Source: Tricholomella constricta (Eukaryota; Basidiomycota; Agaricomycetes; Agaricales; Lyophyllaceae). Taken from it: a stretch of DNA of 64,000 bases. Shown piece after piece: positions 32,940 through 43,800 of this stretch (position 1 is the first letter of the stretch; each line of letters starts with the position of its first letter). The stretch lies in NCBI GenBank assembly GCA_013368375.1, contig JAACJP010000038.1, positions 124,001 to 188,000 on the forward strand, given 5' to 3'. The notes under the pieces were generated by a model. The model did no database searches and was not told the origin of the DNA. It saw nothing but the letters and a program-made list of their open reading frames with translations. Both the position numbers and the translations under genes were made by a program.

Positions 32940-33660
32940 TGCCTTGGACACGCCAAATCTATTGAAGATGCGATACGGTGAGTTTAACAACATCGTTCGA
33001 CCGCGACAGCACCGCTCACACCCACCATTCCAGTTTCAGTCGAAGCGCCGCACTGGCACGATCGATGTCCACGAAAGCGAAAGCCGACTGGCATTCAGTA
33101 TTCGATCTGCAGTCGCCAAGGTTTGTTTGGTGGTGGAGACGAGACCAGACGAGAGGGACGGGCGTCAGAGGACGTCACTGGCTACAGAAGGTGTATGTAC
33201 TGTTGAACCGACAGCGGCCATCGAGTAAATTGAGTAGGCTATGGAACAAAAAATTGAAAACACCAAAGAGCTCAATAGTCTGGAACAATCGCGCACGAGA
33301 CCGAGACCGAGACCGAGATCGAGACGGCGGGGGGCTGATTTGGTAGCGTGGCGGACGTCGCGTGCTGAATGCATGATGGAAAAGGTTCATGGAGATGCAT
33401 TGATGGGGAAGGGGAGAGGGGGAGGTCAGATCTACTGAAGATGCGATACGGTGAGCTTAACAACGTCGTTCGACTGTGATACCGCTCACACCACCGTTCC
33501 AGTTTCAGTCGTAGCGCCGGACTGGCACGATGTCCACGAAAGCGAAAGCCGACTGTCATTCAGTATTCGATCCGCACAGTCGCCAAGGTTTGTTTGGTGG
33601 TGGAGATGAGACGAGACGAGAGGGACGGGCCAACAGAAGGTGTATGTACTGTTGAATAGA
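32940..33660 (+). repeat. Tandem duplication inside the right arm
   Basis: Positions about 32940-33215 and 33437-33655 are direct repeats about 480 bp apart. Both start with the GATGCGATACGGTGAG region and contain GGTTTGTTTGGTGGTGGAGA. Between and before them, GAGACC/GAGATC hexamer runs (32808-32842 and 33296-33326) are also repeated. The left arm has a single copy (about 25890-26100). Possible exons were considered but no coherent product emerged. Confidence 0.75.
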
Positions 33661-34081
33661 TAGTGCCCATTAAGGATGTGCTTAAGTAGGCCATGTGCTA
33701 AGACTCACGAGCCATGCATTTCTCTTGTCATATTTTACTGAAGTGTAAAGTCGGAAGAGAAAGTGGGGATAGGTGCGCCGGCAGCGGTGGCTCGATTGGC
33801 TGGAGAAAATACCATCAGGAAGACGGTATACGGGATCCAAAGCGGCGGCCTGAAGGGATGCAAGTTAACAGAGATGGAGACACATCATCCCGAGTGCACA
33901 TACCTGCTTTCCATTCTCACCCATCGCCGCCGACTGCTGCAGTGCCCTGCTCTTCCAGGTCAACATCGCTGACCTTCTCGGCCTCGACCTCGGCCCCGGC
34001 TAGGGCTGCGTCTGCGTCACATGGAAGTGACAGACCAACCCTTTCGAACACCCATCACCACCACCGCTACCGCTACCGCTC

Positions 34082-34700
34082 CTATGCGACACGATGACGA
34101 TGACCCCGCCGCCCCTCCTGCGGCGTCGCCACGGACTGAAGAGGGGCCAGCGCCCGGCAGTAAGTGAACTCGAAGATGGCTGGGCCACGCGCACGCCGGC
34201 GGCCGTTGCGGTGGATCACGAACATGCAGATGACGAGTAAGAGCAGGAAGAAGATGCCTGTGAAGGGAAAACATGAGTTAGGGCATATTGAAGGGGTGGC
34301 GAAGGAGAATGTGATTCATGGGATAGAGGAGAGAACTCAGGGGCCAGACGCAAGGGAGGGCGACAAAAGATGGCTGGAGGGGTGTATCCGACATACCGAC
34401 ATATGTAGAGAATATGAATGCATTCCTGTTGCTAGCACACAGAAGAGCTCAGACGGCAAAGAGAATGCCCTACACTGGTTTTTCTAGCAGATGAAGAATC
34501 CATCCGAAATGAAGCCATCACCTGGAGCCTGTAAGTCATGTGAAAGGCCAAGGACCAACGGAAGAGGAGTAGAATAAGCCAGAGCGGGGAGCATCTCCTT
34601 CAGCTGCCGTTCAACGTTCGCCGCCTTGAAATTCAAAACAACGAAGCTCAGGAAAGATGTGTAGTAACCGATCCAGGAACCTATAATAAATATGGAGATG
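34082..34700 (-). CDS. Possible small membrane protein gene (right-arm copy)
   Basis: On the minus strand, a frame near 34690-34500 reads like protein (SFLSFVVLNF, then AANVERQLKEMLP). Intron-like sequence follows, then an exon at 34257-34082 with the hydrophobic segment GIFFLLLLVICMFVIH and a basic stretch after it, ending at a stop. The same last exon, of identical length, is kept in the left arm. The presumed product would have one or two membrane segments. The exon chain between 34500 and 34260 could not be resolved and the start is unknown, so the call rests on hydrophobicity and conservation between the arms only. Confidence 0.35.
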
Positions 34701-34846
34701 TGAAAGGTGTTGATCTCGTCCGCCAGTGGAAACTAACGTCGATTCACGTACACATTTCAGACGCTGCAGACTCTGAGTGTGACAAGAATTCGTTAGACAC
34801 GAATCACGCCAAAGTGGTAGTTGTCAAGCATCTGTTCAGTAGGAGC

Positions 34847-35547
34847 GACCGTAAGGCTTCAAGCGAACGACTCCCAGTTGGCCGTATAGTGACAAGCACA
34901 GGTTTTATGCGGAGTGTTCCGAACCGAAGCCCGTCATGGATCACCGCAATCAGCTGGAGACTAAATAACGTGGTCAGTGTTGGCACGTCCCTGCCAAACC
35001 TCTTCTTGCGACGAGCTTCTGTATCTTCACTACCGCTGCTATGGAGGATAGCTCAGGATCAGAGCGACATAGTAAGAGAACGCTTGTTAATTGACCCGCC
35101 ATTTACTCAAATTTCAAAGGTCAACCTTGTCTTGGGGGATCAGTTGAGGGTCCAACGCAAAACGGAGTCATATGGAGGACAATTTAGAGTCAATATGAAT
35201 GCATCGGTATGTATTCATTTGCGGAAGGGATCTCAAGGTATTGACTGATCATCGCAAGGTCGCGGTGTGTGCACCATACGCACTCTAATATCAATGGGAG
35301 GCTTACTGCAGTCCTCGGCATTTCAGTACCATCTCTCTCCGAGGAAAGCATCAAATTTTTAGAAGCAAAGTTGGAAAGCAGAGCGACAAAGAGCAGGTCT
35401 ACAGTACGTGGGCCCTTTTCTTTTGTGACGCGAACGCTCATGCCACTGTAGGGCGATACTCGCGAAGACGGTGGACTCGATATCATTTCCAGTACACTTC
35501 TGCGCACCAACCACCAGTGCAACAGCACGCAAGTCTGCTCTGTCAAA
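34847..35547. other. Host sequence missing from the left arm
   Basis: Together with the start of the F-box gene (to 35985), this is the stretch replaced by copia-1 in the left arm. It should contain the promoter and 5' untranslated region of the plus-strand F-box gene. No other gene was recognised; open frames on the minus strand are short. Confidence 0.5.
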
Positions 35548-36675
35548 ATGATGATCGCCCAAAGGACGGACAACATCAAAGCCATCGATTACGACATCCT
35601 TAGCATCCAGTTCAAGATCAACGAGTTGATGAACTCGATAAAGGCTCTCAAGGACTCGCGATTACAGGAAAAGAAGGAGATCAGCTTTTGCAAATATATC
35701 CTGTCTCCTATACGCCTCCTTCCCCCTGAACTCCTGACAAGAATATTCAAATACACAGTGACGGTGTTCCGTCCGTCTCATCGCTCAAAATCAGCACTCG
35801 CTCTGGCGCACGTCTGCTCAGCCTGGCGAGATGCGGTGTTTGGCTGTTCTTATTTCTGGAATCAAATGGAGCTTTTAGTTGCGCCCCACACTAAAGCGTC
35901 CCCGGGCCCGCGCTTCAGTGAACGAGTAGCTTCATGGTATGGCCACTCCAGCAGCTCCCAACCGTTAAGGCTCTCCGTACGGATTGAAGGCACACCCGAG
36001 GACTGCGATGTCCTCGCTGACCTCTCGCAAAGCATCACTGCTTTTTCACCCCGCTTAGTCAAGCTCTCCCTCGATTTCATGTCCGAGAACTATGACGCCC
36101 TTGCTCCTTTCCTCTGCCTCCCACCCGACAGCCTTCCCGCACTCGAGTCCCTCTGCCTCCTTGCATCAGAAGCTGACGAGGACACCCCCATCCTCCCCCC
36201 TACAAATGTCTTCGCTGCCGCCCCATGCCTCCGCACCCTCTACCTCTCTATCCCCTCCTATCTCCTCACTGACCCCACACGCCTCCGCCTCCCCTGGACA
36301 CAGCTCACCCGCCTCGAAATCGCCAACACGATCACCCTAAGCACGTTCACCGACGTCCTCTTCCAATGCGCACCTCATCTCCGCTCTGCACGCTTCGCAT
36401 GCATCAATGGCTTGAACGACCGTTTCGGCCCAGAAATGCCAAGGCTCCCCTCCGCCCCGCAGATCTTCCCATGCCTTGAGTACTTGCATCTTTCAGTATT
36501 TTGGATTGGCCCGCGCCCAGGCACACTCAGCATTGTGGACGTGTTACCACTGCTGCGCCTCCCAAATTTGCAGACGCTCCAGGTCAACTGCACCCCTGCC
36601 TTCTTCCCGATGTATGCGCTGCTGCCCGCCCTTGCGGAACCAGGCGGTACCGCGGAAGGTTCGTGCACGCACTGA
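35548..36675 (+). pseudogene. F-box/LRR-like gene, 5' part only (right-arm copy)
   Basis: The frame opens at ATG 35548 with a coiled-coil-like N-terminus and then a typical Agaricomycete F-box: SPIRLLPPELLTRIF (about residues 52-66), then VCSAWRDAVFG. Leucine-rich sequence follows. From about 35986 it is nearly identical to the left-arm copy (5171-4499). After GGTAEG the sequence changes and the frame ends four codons later at 36675, while the left copy continues for about 185 more residues. The truncation coincides with the outer end of the inverted repeat, so it was probably made when the repeat formed. A short protein with an intact F-box could still be expressed. Known F-box proteins bind Skp1 in SCF ubiquitin ligases. 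Confidence 0.8.
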
Positions 36676-38937
36676 CTCGTGTCTCCACAGCCCGCTCCCT
36701 TCGATATCCCTTCCCCTCCTCCACCATTGCTACCGCCACCGCCTCTCACCCTCGACACTCCAGCCCAAGGACTACAGCTATCATCACAACCACACCCACG
36801 AGCATCGCACCGCCCGCCTCCCACCCGTGCACGCGCCTCACACACACTCGCCGTTTGGAAGCCGGGGCCGGGCAGCAGGCGGGAGCGGGGGCAGTGCTGG
36901 CAGGCTCAGCTTCAGGGGTTCGGCGTGGACGGGGGCGGGTATGGGAGAAGGCAAGTGAGAAGGGCGCACCACATCACACGGTGTTTGCCTTCCCTTCCGG
37001 GCGTGCCGTTGTCATCCTTTCGAGGGACTCAAGGAGCATCCCTTGAGGGCGCAGGGCAACAGTGGCACCAAGCAGGCGGGCTGAAGGTGCTGACATGCAA
37101 GGTGTCGGGGCGAGAGCGAGAGCGAGAGCGAGCGGGAACGGAAGTTCGAGGCAGGGGGCGGAGTGGGGTGAGTGTGAGTGTTGAGTGGGAGCGGGAGCAG
37201 GATCAAAATGTGGGCCGGGAGAGGGGCCGATCGAGCTTGCAGGAACAGTGGGGGTGAGGACTGGGATGGGTAGGAGGAGGAAGCGAATGGGCATGGGCGG
37301 CATGGAGAGGGGTCCTGGTGATCATTGCGGCTTTTGATAGACATGGTCCTGGAGGAGCGGGCATAACTCTGAAGTGCGACGAACAGCGACGGGAGCATGC
37401 CAAGCCACAGTCTCGATAGGGTGTTGTCATGAGCAGGTAGAACATGATGAAGTGGTACAGGATGAGGAAAAAATACATGTATCAGGATGGGGACACCCCG
37501 CCTGTCCCTGCGCTTCCTAAGCAGTACTCGAGGATGGGACAGTGATGCCCAGGGTACCAATAGGTAGTTGCAAGCAAAGCATCGTCGGTATCTGGATTCG
37601 GGAAGGTCGTGCTGATTGTCCTGAGACTCGACGTCAGTAGCACCGACACGGACACGCCATCCAAGCCCGCCCCTTCGCCCAGCACTCCCCTTCCTCCTTG
37701 TTCGCCACTCCCTCCAGGGCAGATGGTCCAACAATGTTTTTAGATCCTCACTCGAAGATACAGTTACCCGGGTATCCAATGTCCTTTCCAGCGTCAATGG
37801 ATCCTTCGTACGTCGTGATTCTACATGGCTTCTCTATGTATGCTAATGCACCCTCGCAACAGGGCCACTAGACACAGACGTTCAACTGAATAAATAGACG
37901 GTGGGATTGTTGTACGAACAACTCTCCAATGTGTATTGTGTGCTTCCCCAAATTTACTGTCACCTACATTGATTGAAGGCGTTCGTTCATGTAGTGTATT
38001 CCCACCTCACTGACCATCAACTCGCGTTCTTCGTCCCCCCTTCCCCAGAGGCATCGCTGCCGCTCCCGCCAGCGGTTCTGACAGTCTTCCCAAGAGGTTA
38101 TGCGGACGACCTTTTTGAGCACATCATTGTTAGCACCTTGATCGTCGAGCGCAAGGCGACAGTGGCGATGTATGATCTGGGGTGTGCGACGAGGATGTGT
38201 TGGTGCCGAACAGGCACCTTGGCCTCAGCGGGGGCGCTCCAGTGTCCAAAGACGCATGCCTTCCCACCCTGTATCGCTATCGTAGAAATATATATCACCT
38301 TCATCTCCTTTTCCACATCGCCGCGAGGGATGGATGCTGACGGCTCCTAACAGACGTGGAGACACCCTTATGCCGTTACCGAGGGCAGACCGTCAACACT
38401 CGAGGTCCAGCGTGGTATGTGCAGCAGTGCACGGCAGTAGCGGCTGTGCAAGTTATCGAAACGCTCGTCACTTCATAAAGAGCTGTATTCGGACGCACCT
38501 TTGTGCGGAGGCTCGGCGACATGTGGCTGCACGGAGACACATCACATACAACTTGAAATCAGATCGACGATAGTCTCGAGCTCACCTTGCTTCTACGAGG
38601 GGTTGACAGAGGCGGAGAGGCAAATTGAAGTAGAAACACTCAGGGGCTGTATGCATTCGCTGGCTTGACGCCGTTCTGATTGCATCCTTCTTGCTCTTCA
38701 CGTACATTAGCCCTACTGTTTGAACTACCTCGCACGTCCCGATCACGTTCCATACTTCCACGTGATAGCTTGGCCAGCCCTAAACTTACCAGGACAGTGA
38801 TATGATTGATCGCCCATAGATGCATAGCGCTTCATCCTCAGTTATCAATTTTTTACAACCACGACAGAATGTAAGTCTTTCTGTTTAATCTTTTACATTA
38901 TTTATAGACACCCTCGTATCCTTGCATAGCTTAAAGG
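36676..38937. other. Unrecognised region beyond the right arm
   Basis: 36680-37300 is GC-rich with overlapping proline- and arginine-rich frames. About 37230-37360 resembles the extreme right of the window (63900-64000) around GGTCCTGGAGGA-like sequence. A 125-codon frame at 37973-38350 (plus) shows no known motif. 38580-38655 is one copy of a short dispersed repeat (partner 46030-46107). No gene can be supported. Confidence 0.4.
38580..38655 (+). repeat. Short dispersed repeat, copy 1
   Basis: About 75 bp beginning AGCTCACCTTGCTT and containing TAGAAACACT resembles 46030-46107 in the same orientation (roughly three quarters identical by eye). Its nature is unknown. Confidence 0.5.
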
Positions 38938-40848
38938 ATGCCGAATTCAGCAGCGAACGACCAAGACATGGATAGCATCATAACGATTATTAAACCACTT
39001 CTTATGGAATATCAGGAATACATGTTTGCCAGGTTCGATAGAATAGACGCCGTCCTCGAAAAGCTTTTGGACGCTCAGACACAGACGACGAAGCAGCTAG
39101 CGGAGGCCGACGGTAAGTAAATGACATTCGATGTGCCGTACTGCTGTGAATATTGTCATCAATATTATACACAGTGCCCTACAACGCCGCCTCAGACGAG
39201 GGTACATCCATCCCACCCCTCACAGTACTATATCACCCACCACCATTTCAAACTGTAGGCTCAGACGACGATCCCGATCTCCTGCCCGCCCCTTTGCCCT
39301 CCGTCGAAAAGCAGTACAGCGTCCTCAAAGGCCAACCGAACTCTTTCGATGATGGGACCATCCCTGCTTGTGATCTGGGCTTGCCACCGCCCACACCAAA
39401 GCAATCGTCTACACTTCAACAGCACATCGTGTCACCACTGTTCCTTCCCGATTCCTTTTCCCCCTCACCACAGCCTGCATGCAATCGGGGCTCGCCACCG
39501 CCAAAGCAATCGTCTGAGGCACCCCAACAGCACATCTTGTCATCAATTCCTTCTCCCACGATGTCCATAGAAAAGCTTTTGCTTGCGAAACTCAAATCTC
39601 CGAAGGAGAAGCAGCCCACAAAAGCCAAGGCCAAGGTTGAGCCCGTCGCGCTCCCGCACATGTCAACCCTGGAGGCACCGCACATCATTTTAAAAATCAA
39701 GATCCCGAAGTTGAAGAAGACTCAAGATGGGCAGAGCGCGACGGTTACAGGGGACAGGAAGCGCAAGGTTAAGGAGTCGATGCAGAAGGCGATGGAGCCG
39801 CCGTTAAAGCGCGCCCGGCAGAATTTTGGAGATGAAGAAGAGGAATGGCAGGGAAATGGGAAACGTCCAAAAACGGTGGCAGCGGAGGTCCCGGCTCAGA
39901 GTGGTAAGGGCAAAGAGAAGGAGAAGGAAAAAAGGGGTGGTAGGAGCAAGGAGAAGAGTGGGACGCCGCCATCATCGACATCGACATCTACGAAAGGCGT
40001 GACTAGGAGGCTGCGGTGCAGGGCATTGCCAACCGGGTGCAAATGGCCGATTAAGAACATTACAGCGGATAAGAAGTTCAACCAACGGGTGCGTGGATTT
40101 GGTTTGTGAGCGTACATTAGCTGATTTTCGCACTGACTGGATATAGTTTGTTGAGTGTGATGGGTAATTATTTATTTCTTTGAAAGCGATGCCATAGCTG
40201 TGCTGATATGTGGTGCCTTACATGCCAGGTGCCTCTTGTGGTACCACTACGCCTGTGTTGGCATAATCGACTCAAAGGATGTCCGAATTAAGGGTGGAGA
40301 GCTATTCATGTGCCCTCCTTGCTCAGCCGGCGGGTCAGTCTTTCTATAATTACATTCACATTCCGTAACGTCTTGCTGATCTAATTTTCAGTGCCAGTAC
40401 GTTGTTCTTGTTCAGGGGGTGCGTGTTAGTACTATAGTGATCTTTACGTAGATCCGATGCTCGCAAGCAAGAATATCGTATGCGCACGCCCCGATTGTGG
40501 CGAGGAGGAGCAGCGCTCGGACGAGTATTTCATGACGGGTATTGTGGGACGCTCAACAAGGGAACAGAGCGGCAAAGTCAAGTATATCTGGCTTGTCAAA
40601 TGGGATGGGTATGCCACTTCTTGAGTTGCTGCTCCTCCATGCTGAAGTATGACTTTGCGTGGCGGTCTAGTTACTCAATCAAAGAGTGCACCTGGGAGGA
40701 TGAAGGCGGGATGTCCGATCCCAAAAGTTTCATCCAAGACTTCAACAAGACCGCGTTGTTGGAGGGCATTGACCCAGAGGCGGACCAGCATTCGACGATT
40801 TTGCTATCGGAGGCTATCGCAGGCGGATGGGAGGATCCTACCGCGTAA
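38938..40848 (+). CDS. PHD-finger and chromodomain protein
   Basis: Seven exons (38938-39112, 39175-40088, 40147-40163, 40229-40333, 40392-40396, 40452-40608, 40671-40848) give about 516 residues. An N-terminal helical segment (EYMFARFDRIDAVLEKLLDA) precedes a long Pro/Lys-rich middle with nuclear-localisation-like KRKVKE and PPLKRAR motifs. A PHD-type zinc finger follows (CDGCLLWYHYAC ... CPPC), encoded across two introns. Then come CARPDC and a chromodomain: YFMTGIVGRS, KVKYIWLVKWDGYSI, CTWEDE, FIQDF. PHD fingers and chromodomains read histone tails, so a chromatin role in the nucleus is likely; the ligand cannot be told. The model needs a 5-nt micro-exon (40392-40396) to keep frame. No lesion was found. 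Confidence 0.85.
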
Positions 40849-41689
40849 AAAGTGACTTGCACGAATGGCTTCACATGAATTTTTCTTGATGCACAGGTGT
40901 GGCTCAGTCCTGTTTAATTTCTGCATGGCTTGGAATCTGTACATATCATATCAGCTCCAGGATGCTTACTTAGCGTACATATAAACTTACTATCTTGCAC
41001 TGCTCTTCAACCCATATCATATTGCTAGTCGCCTACTCATGAGTATGTACTTATAAATACTAACCTGCATTCGGGTCACTCCGTTTCCAGCCCTTCCCTC
41101 CCCGCCTAGTGCGCCGCAAGTTGTTCATTCGAGTCTTGACAAGCCTAGTGGCACCGTATGTGCTTCACGATCGGTGTTGAAAGTCAGGGCGGCGCGACTG
41201 TCGTCCGTGCGCTGGGTCTGCGGTCGCGGCGGTGATGGAGGGGCCAGCACCGGCTGGTCCGGCTGCTGCTGCCGCTGGTGTGTAGTGGTGGTGGCGGAAG
41301 GTGTCGTTGCTGTCCCGGCATACCGCCTCGCGTCACTCCATCCTGTCCCCAGCCCAGCCGCCATCGCCCTCGCCTTGCACAACCCCACCCCATCCCCTCC
41401 GCGCCAGTCATCCAACAGCGCCTCCCTGACCCTCACCGGAGCGCCCTCTCCGCCATCAACTGGCGTCCTTCTCCGCCAGACTGGGGATCGCAGTCGCACC
41501 CCACAGATCATCGCCCCACCCGGTAGGTGGCGTCGTCAGCGACACTAACGTAGTCTTCAAGTTCTTGCTGTATGTTGAGTGCGATGTCTGTGGTGAGGCG
41601 TGAGCGGTAGGAAGATGATAGACGAAAAAATAGGCGACGGACACTGACTAATCGAAAAGCGGATGTCAATACACAACATTTAGAAGCGG
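40849..41689. other. Unrecognised region
   Basis: After the chromodomain gene there is AT-richer sequence to about 41090, then a GC-rich stretch (41125-41511) with overlapping open frames on both strands. The minus-strand 128-codon frame is the most protein-like but shows no known domain. Given the kinase relic just downstream it may also be a decayed gene. Confidence 0.3.
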
Positions 41690-42375
41690 TGGAGTCAGGC
41701 CTTGATGTCGAGGCCGACGTTGCGCGCGTCCTGGCACGCTTCTACTTGAGGACGCCCTGTGCGATGGTGACAGTGGGGTAATGTCAGCTCCTGATGATCT
41801 CGAGTGCGCGTGTGAAGCGCTTGTTGTATTCCTGGAGTTGAGAGGGTCAGGCGACAATGGTGTCGGTGTAAGTGTAGTACCTACGAAGGTGGAGGGGCGC
41901 CGGATGGGTGTAAATGAGTGAGGATAGGGTAAATGAGGCGATGTGAGTGCGCATGGTGCTGGCGAAGAAGCGGGAGCTGATTTACCTGCGTTCCATGGGG
42001 ACTCGGAGCTTGAGCTTGTTGAAGCTATTGCCCGACCTGGGGTAAGGGACGGTGTCCTGTTTGAGGTGTTTGAGGAACGCGTTGCTAGGCTCTACAACCA
42101 TCCAGTCCGAGCCCCTCATCGACATCTCCGCGTTCACGATCGATTACACGTTCCTGCGAAACTAGGATTAACAGGGGTCGGCACATGGAACAAACGGTTA
42201 TCCGAAGGACTGGCTGGGCCGTGGTGCTTCTCGTCAAGCTCCTGTACGCGGTGGGCCAGCCGTACCAGAAGCCGATCTAACGCAGACGTCAATGGCGCTT
42301 CTCCTGATTGGCAGATGTGCTCACCTGCGAGGAACAGACTGGCCTGAAGCAGCATCCTGCGTGTACTCGATGGAC
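41690..42375 (-). pseudogene. Decayed mitochondrial pyruvate/branched-chain dehydrogenase kinase (PDK family)
   Basis: Minus-strand fragments follow the N-terminal part of mitochondrial PDK-type kinases in order. Near 42270-42195 is RLAHRVQELDE (family: LPxRLAHRVKELD). Near 41950-41895 is NKLKLRVPMERRYY. Near 41845-41790 is YNKRFTRALEII, followed across a stop by HYPTVTIAQGVLK (family: RHxPVVTTxAQGV). After a frameshift, NVGLDIKA lies near 41715. Stops, frameshifts and loss of the ATP-binding half show it is dead. Intron-like sequence with GT-AG ends remains between fragments, so it arose by DNA duplication, not from processed mRNA. The living gene would phosphorylate the E1 subunit of a mitochondrial dehydrogenase complex. 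Confidence 0.7.
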
Positions 42376-42536
42376 GGGGGAAAGACTGACCTTCATGTGA
42401 GATGGCACGAGAAGCTGAGGCAGAGTTACGACGGCAAAGGACCCCAAGGTCGAATTAACACTTACCTTGACTGTTCAATGTTGTGTGAGATCTAGATCTG
42501 AGCGCTGAGCGCTGGGCGACGAGCAGGAGGTATGGG

Positions 42537-42735
42537 CCGGCAATCATTCCCACTTGCTTAGTCATCGAAACTCGGCGCATCATCATCACGGAGCGGTTTG
42601 TTTGTGCGGCACCGCCGTCTCAATTTTTGTACTTAGCAGAAGCCTGGTATCGGTTTACGCGTCGTCCTGTGTGTATCGCCGGCGCATTTCTCATTGTCGT
42701 TCGTCTGCTGACTTCTGTCTGCATTTGTACAGACA
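42537..42735 (+). repeat. Dispersed repeat, copy 1 (partner 53851-54050)
   Basis: About 200 bp starting GGCAATCA and including TTTGTTTGTGC(G/A)GCACC and GTCCTGTGTGTAT matches 53851-54050 in the same orientation, with gaps. It may be the end of an unrecognised mobile element. It overlaps the start of the open frame at 42627. Confidence 0.6.
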
Positions 42736-43800
42736 CAAAATCTCCCAAGTCCGAACTCCACCACCTTCTATCCCTCCTTCCGCCGTCTGTCTGCCGACGC
42801 AACGACCTTTTCTATGTTCCTATCATATCCGACATCCTTCCCGCCCACATCACCTTCGAGCAGCTCCGCCGCCACGCCCAAGACGGGCGGGGCATTACCG
42901 CCCTTCCCCTTCCCTCGATCGCCATCCAAAGTACCCATCACCCGCTCCTCACTGCCCTCTCCCCCATCTCACGCATCTGGCCTCCAGATTACTTCGTCCA
43001 CACCATCACCGCCATTCCCTCGGTCGCCCTCATCGCACCCTACACCAGCACCATAGCCCCCAGCGTCGCCCGCCTCGCCGACCCGCTCATCACCTACGCC
43101 CACCTTGGGCTCCCCAAAGCCTTCGTCCACCTGCTCGGCCCCTTGACCTCGGACTCGACACCCATTGCAGGCGACCACGCCTTCTTCGTCAGGAGCAGGG
43201 GCCTCCTGAACGCCGTCCTGCCTCATCGTCTTGTGCCCTCACCCGCCCCCGCCAGTTGTCCTCCACCGGCGACACAAACACAGAAGAGGAAGAGGACCAA
43301 CCAAACCCGAAACCGCAGCCAATGCCTCCCGAACCGGCGATACGGCAGCTTTGAGAAGGTTCGTGTTCGCTTCTGTTGAGTATCTACTCCCTTTTAATGT
43401 TCTGTTGCAGCCACACGCTCAGACAAGAAGGAGGATAACATGCCGCCCAATGTGCGCAAGCGCTGCGTTCAACGCGAGGAGGAAGCGCTTAAGGAGGCTG
43501 TCGGTGCTGCTTGAGGTGCACCCTCACCAGATTTCGCACCATAACCCGCGCACGAGTAAGGTGTGTTTGTATCGTCATGCTGTCTCTCTTCACTCGCTAA
43601 CCGCTCGTCGTCTGCAGCGCCTTCGCCACTACCACCAAGATCGAAATCGAGGTCGCCATTTTCGCGGGCCTAGACGACGTCAGCAGCAGCAGCAGGCGCC
43701 CGATCAAACCCTTCATCGTTACGAATCACCTCAGACACCGAATCGGAGAGCTTTAGCAACGCGGAGGATGGGGATGAAGACGGAAAATGGGCGGTAGAAT
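42736..43800 (+). CDS. Hypothetical protein, possibly a decayed gene
   Basis: A plus-strand frame (42627-43379) reads like a normal globular protein from about 42740 (SELHHLLSLLPP; HITFEQLRRHAQDG; WPPDYFVHTITAIPSVALI), ending in a basic tail. Candidate following exons lie near 43418-43505 (MPPNVRKRCVQREEEALKEA), 43620-43810 (SLRITSDTESESFSNAEDGDEDG) and 43868-43995 (LARRFNLTYDVFGIRLF), but stops interrupt some of them. I do not recognise the family. Since the neighbours are pseudogenes, this may be one too. The start lies inside a dispersed repeat and is doubtful. Confidence 0.3.

Larger units (their letters stand above)
30545..36658 (+). repeat. Right arm of the large inverted repeat
   Basis: This is the less disrupted arm, collinear in inverted orientation with left-arm pieces 27275-25069, 18216-17858, 11712-11674 and 5171-4499. 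Relative to the left arm it carries an extra block (about 30708-31946) and a ~0.5-kb tandem duplication (about 32940-33660). It retains about 1.14 kb (34847-35985) that is missing at the copia-1 site. Similarity is near identity over the F-box gene and lower near the centre. The outer boundary lies inside the F-box gene, after the codons for GGTAEG. Confidence 0.9.

Noticed and set aside
36676..37300. Proline-rich gene on the plus strand after the F-box relic
   Set aside because: Overlapping open frames on both strands and no conserved motif; it is also cut at the repeat boundary.
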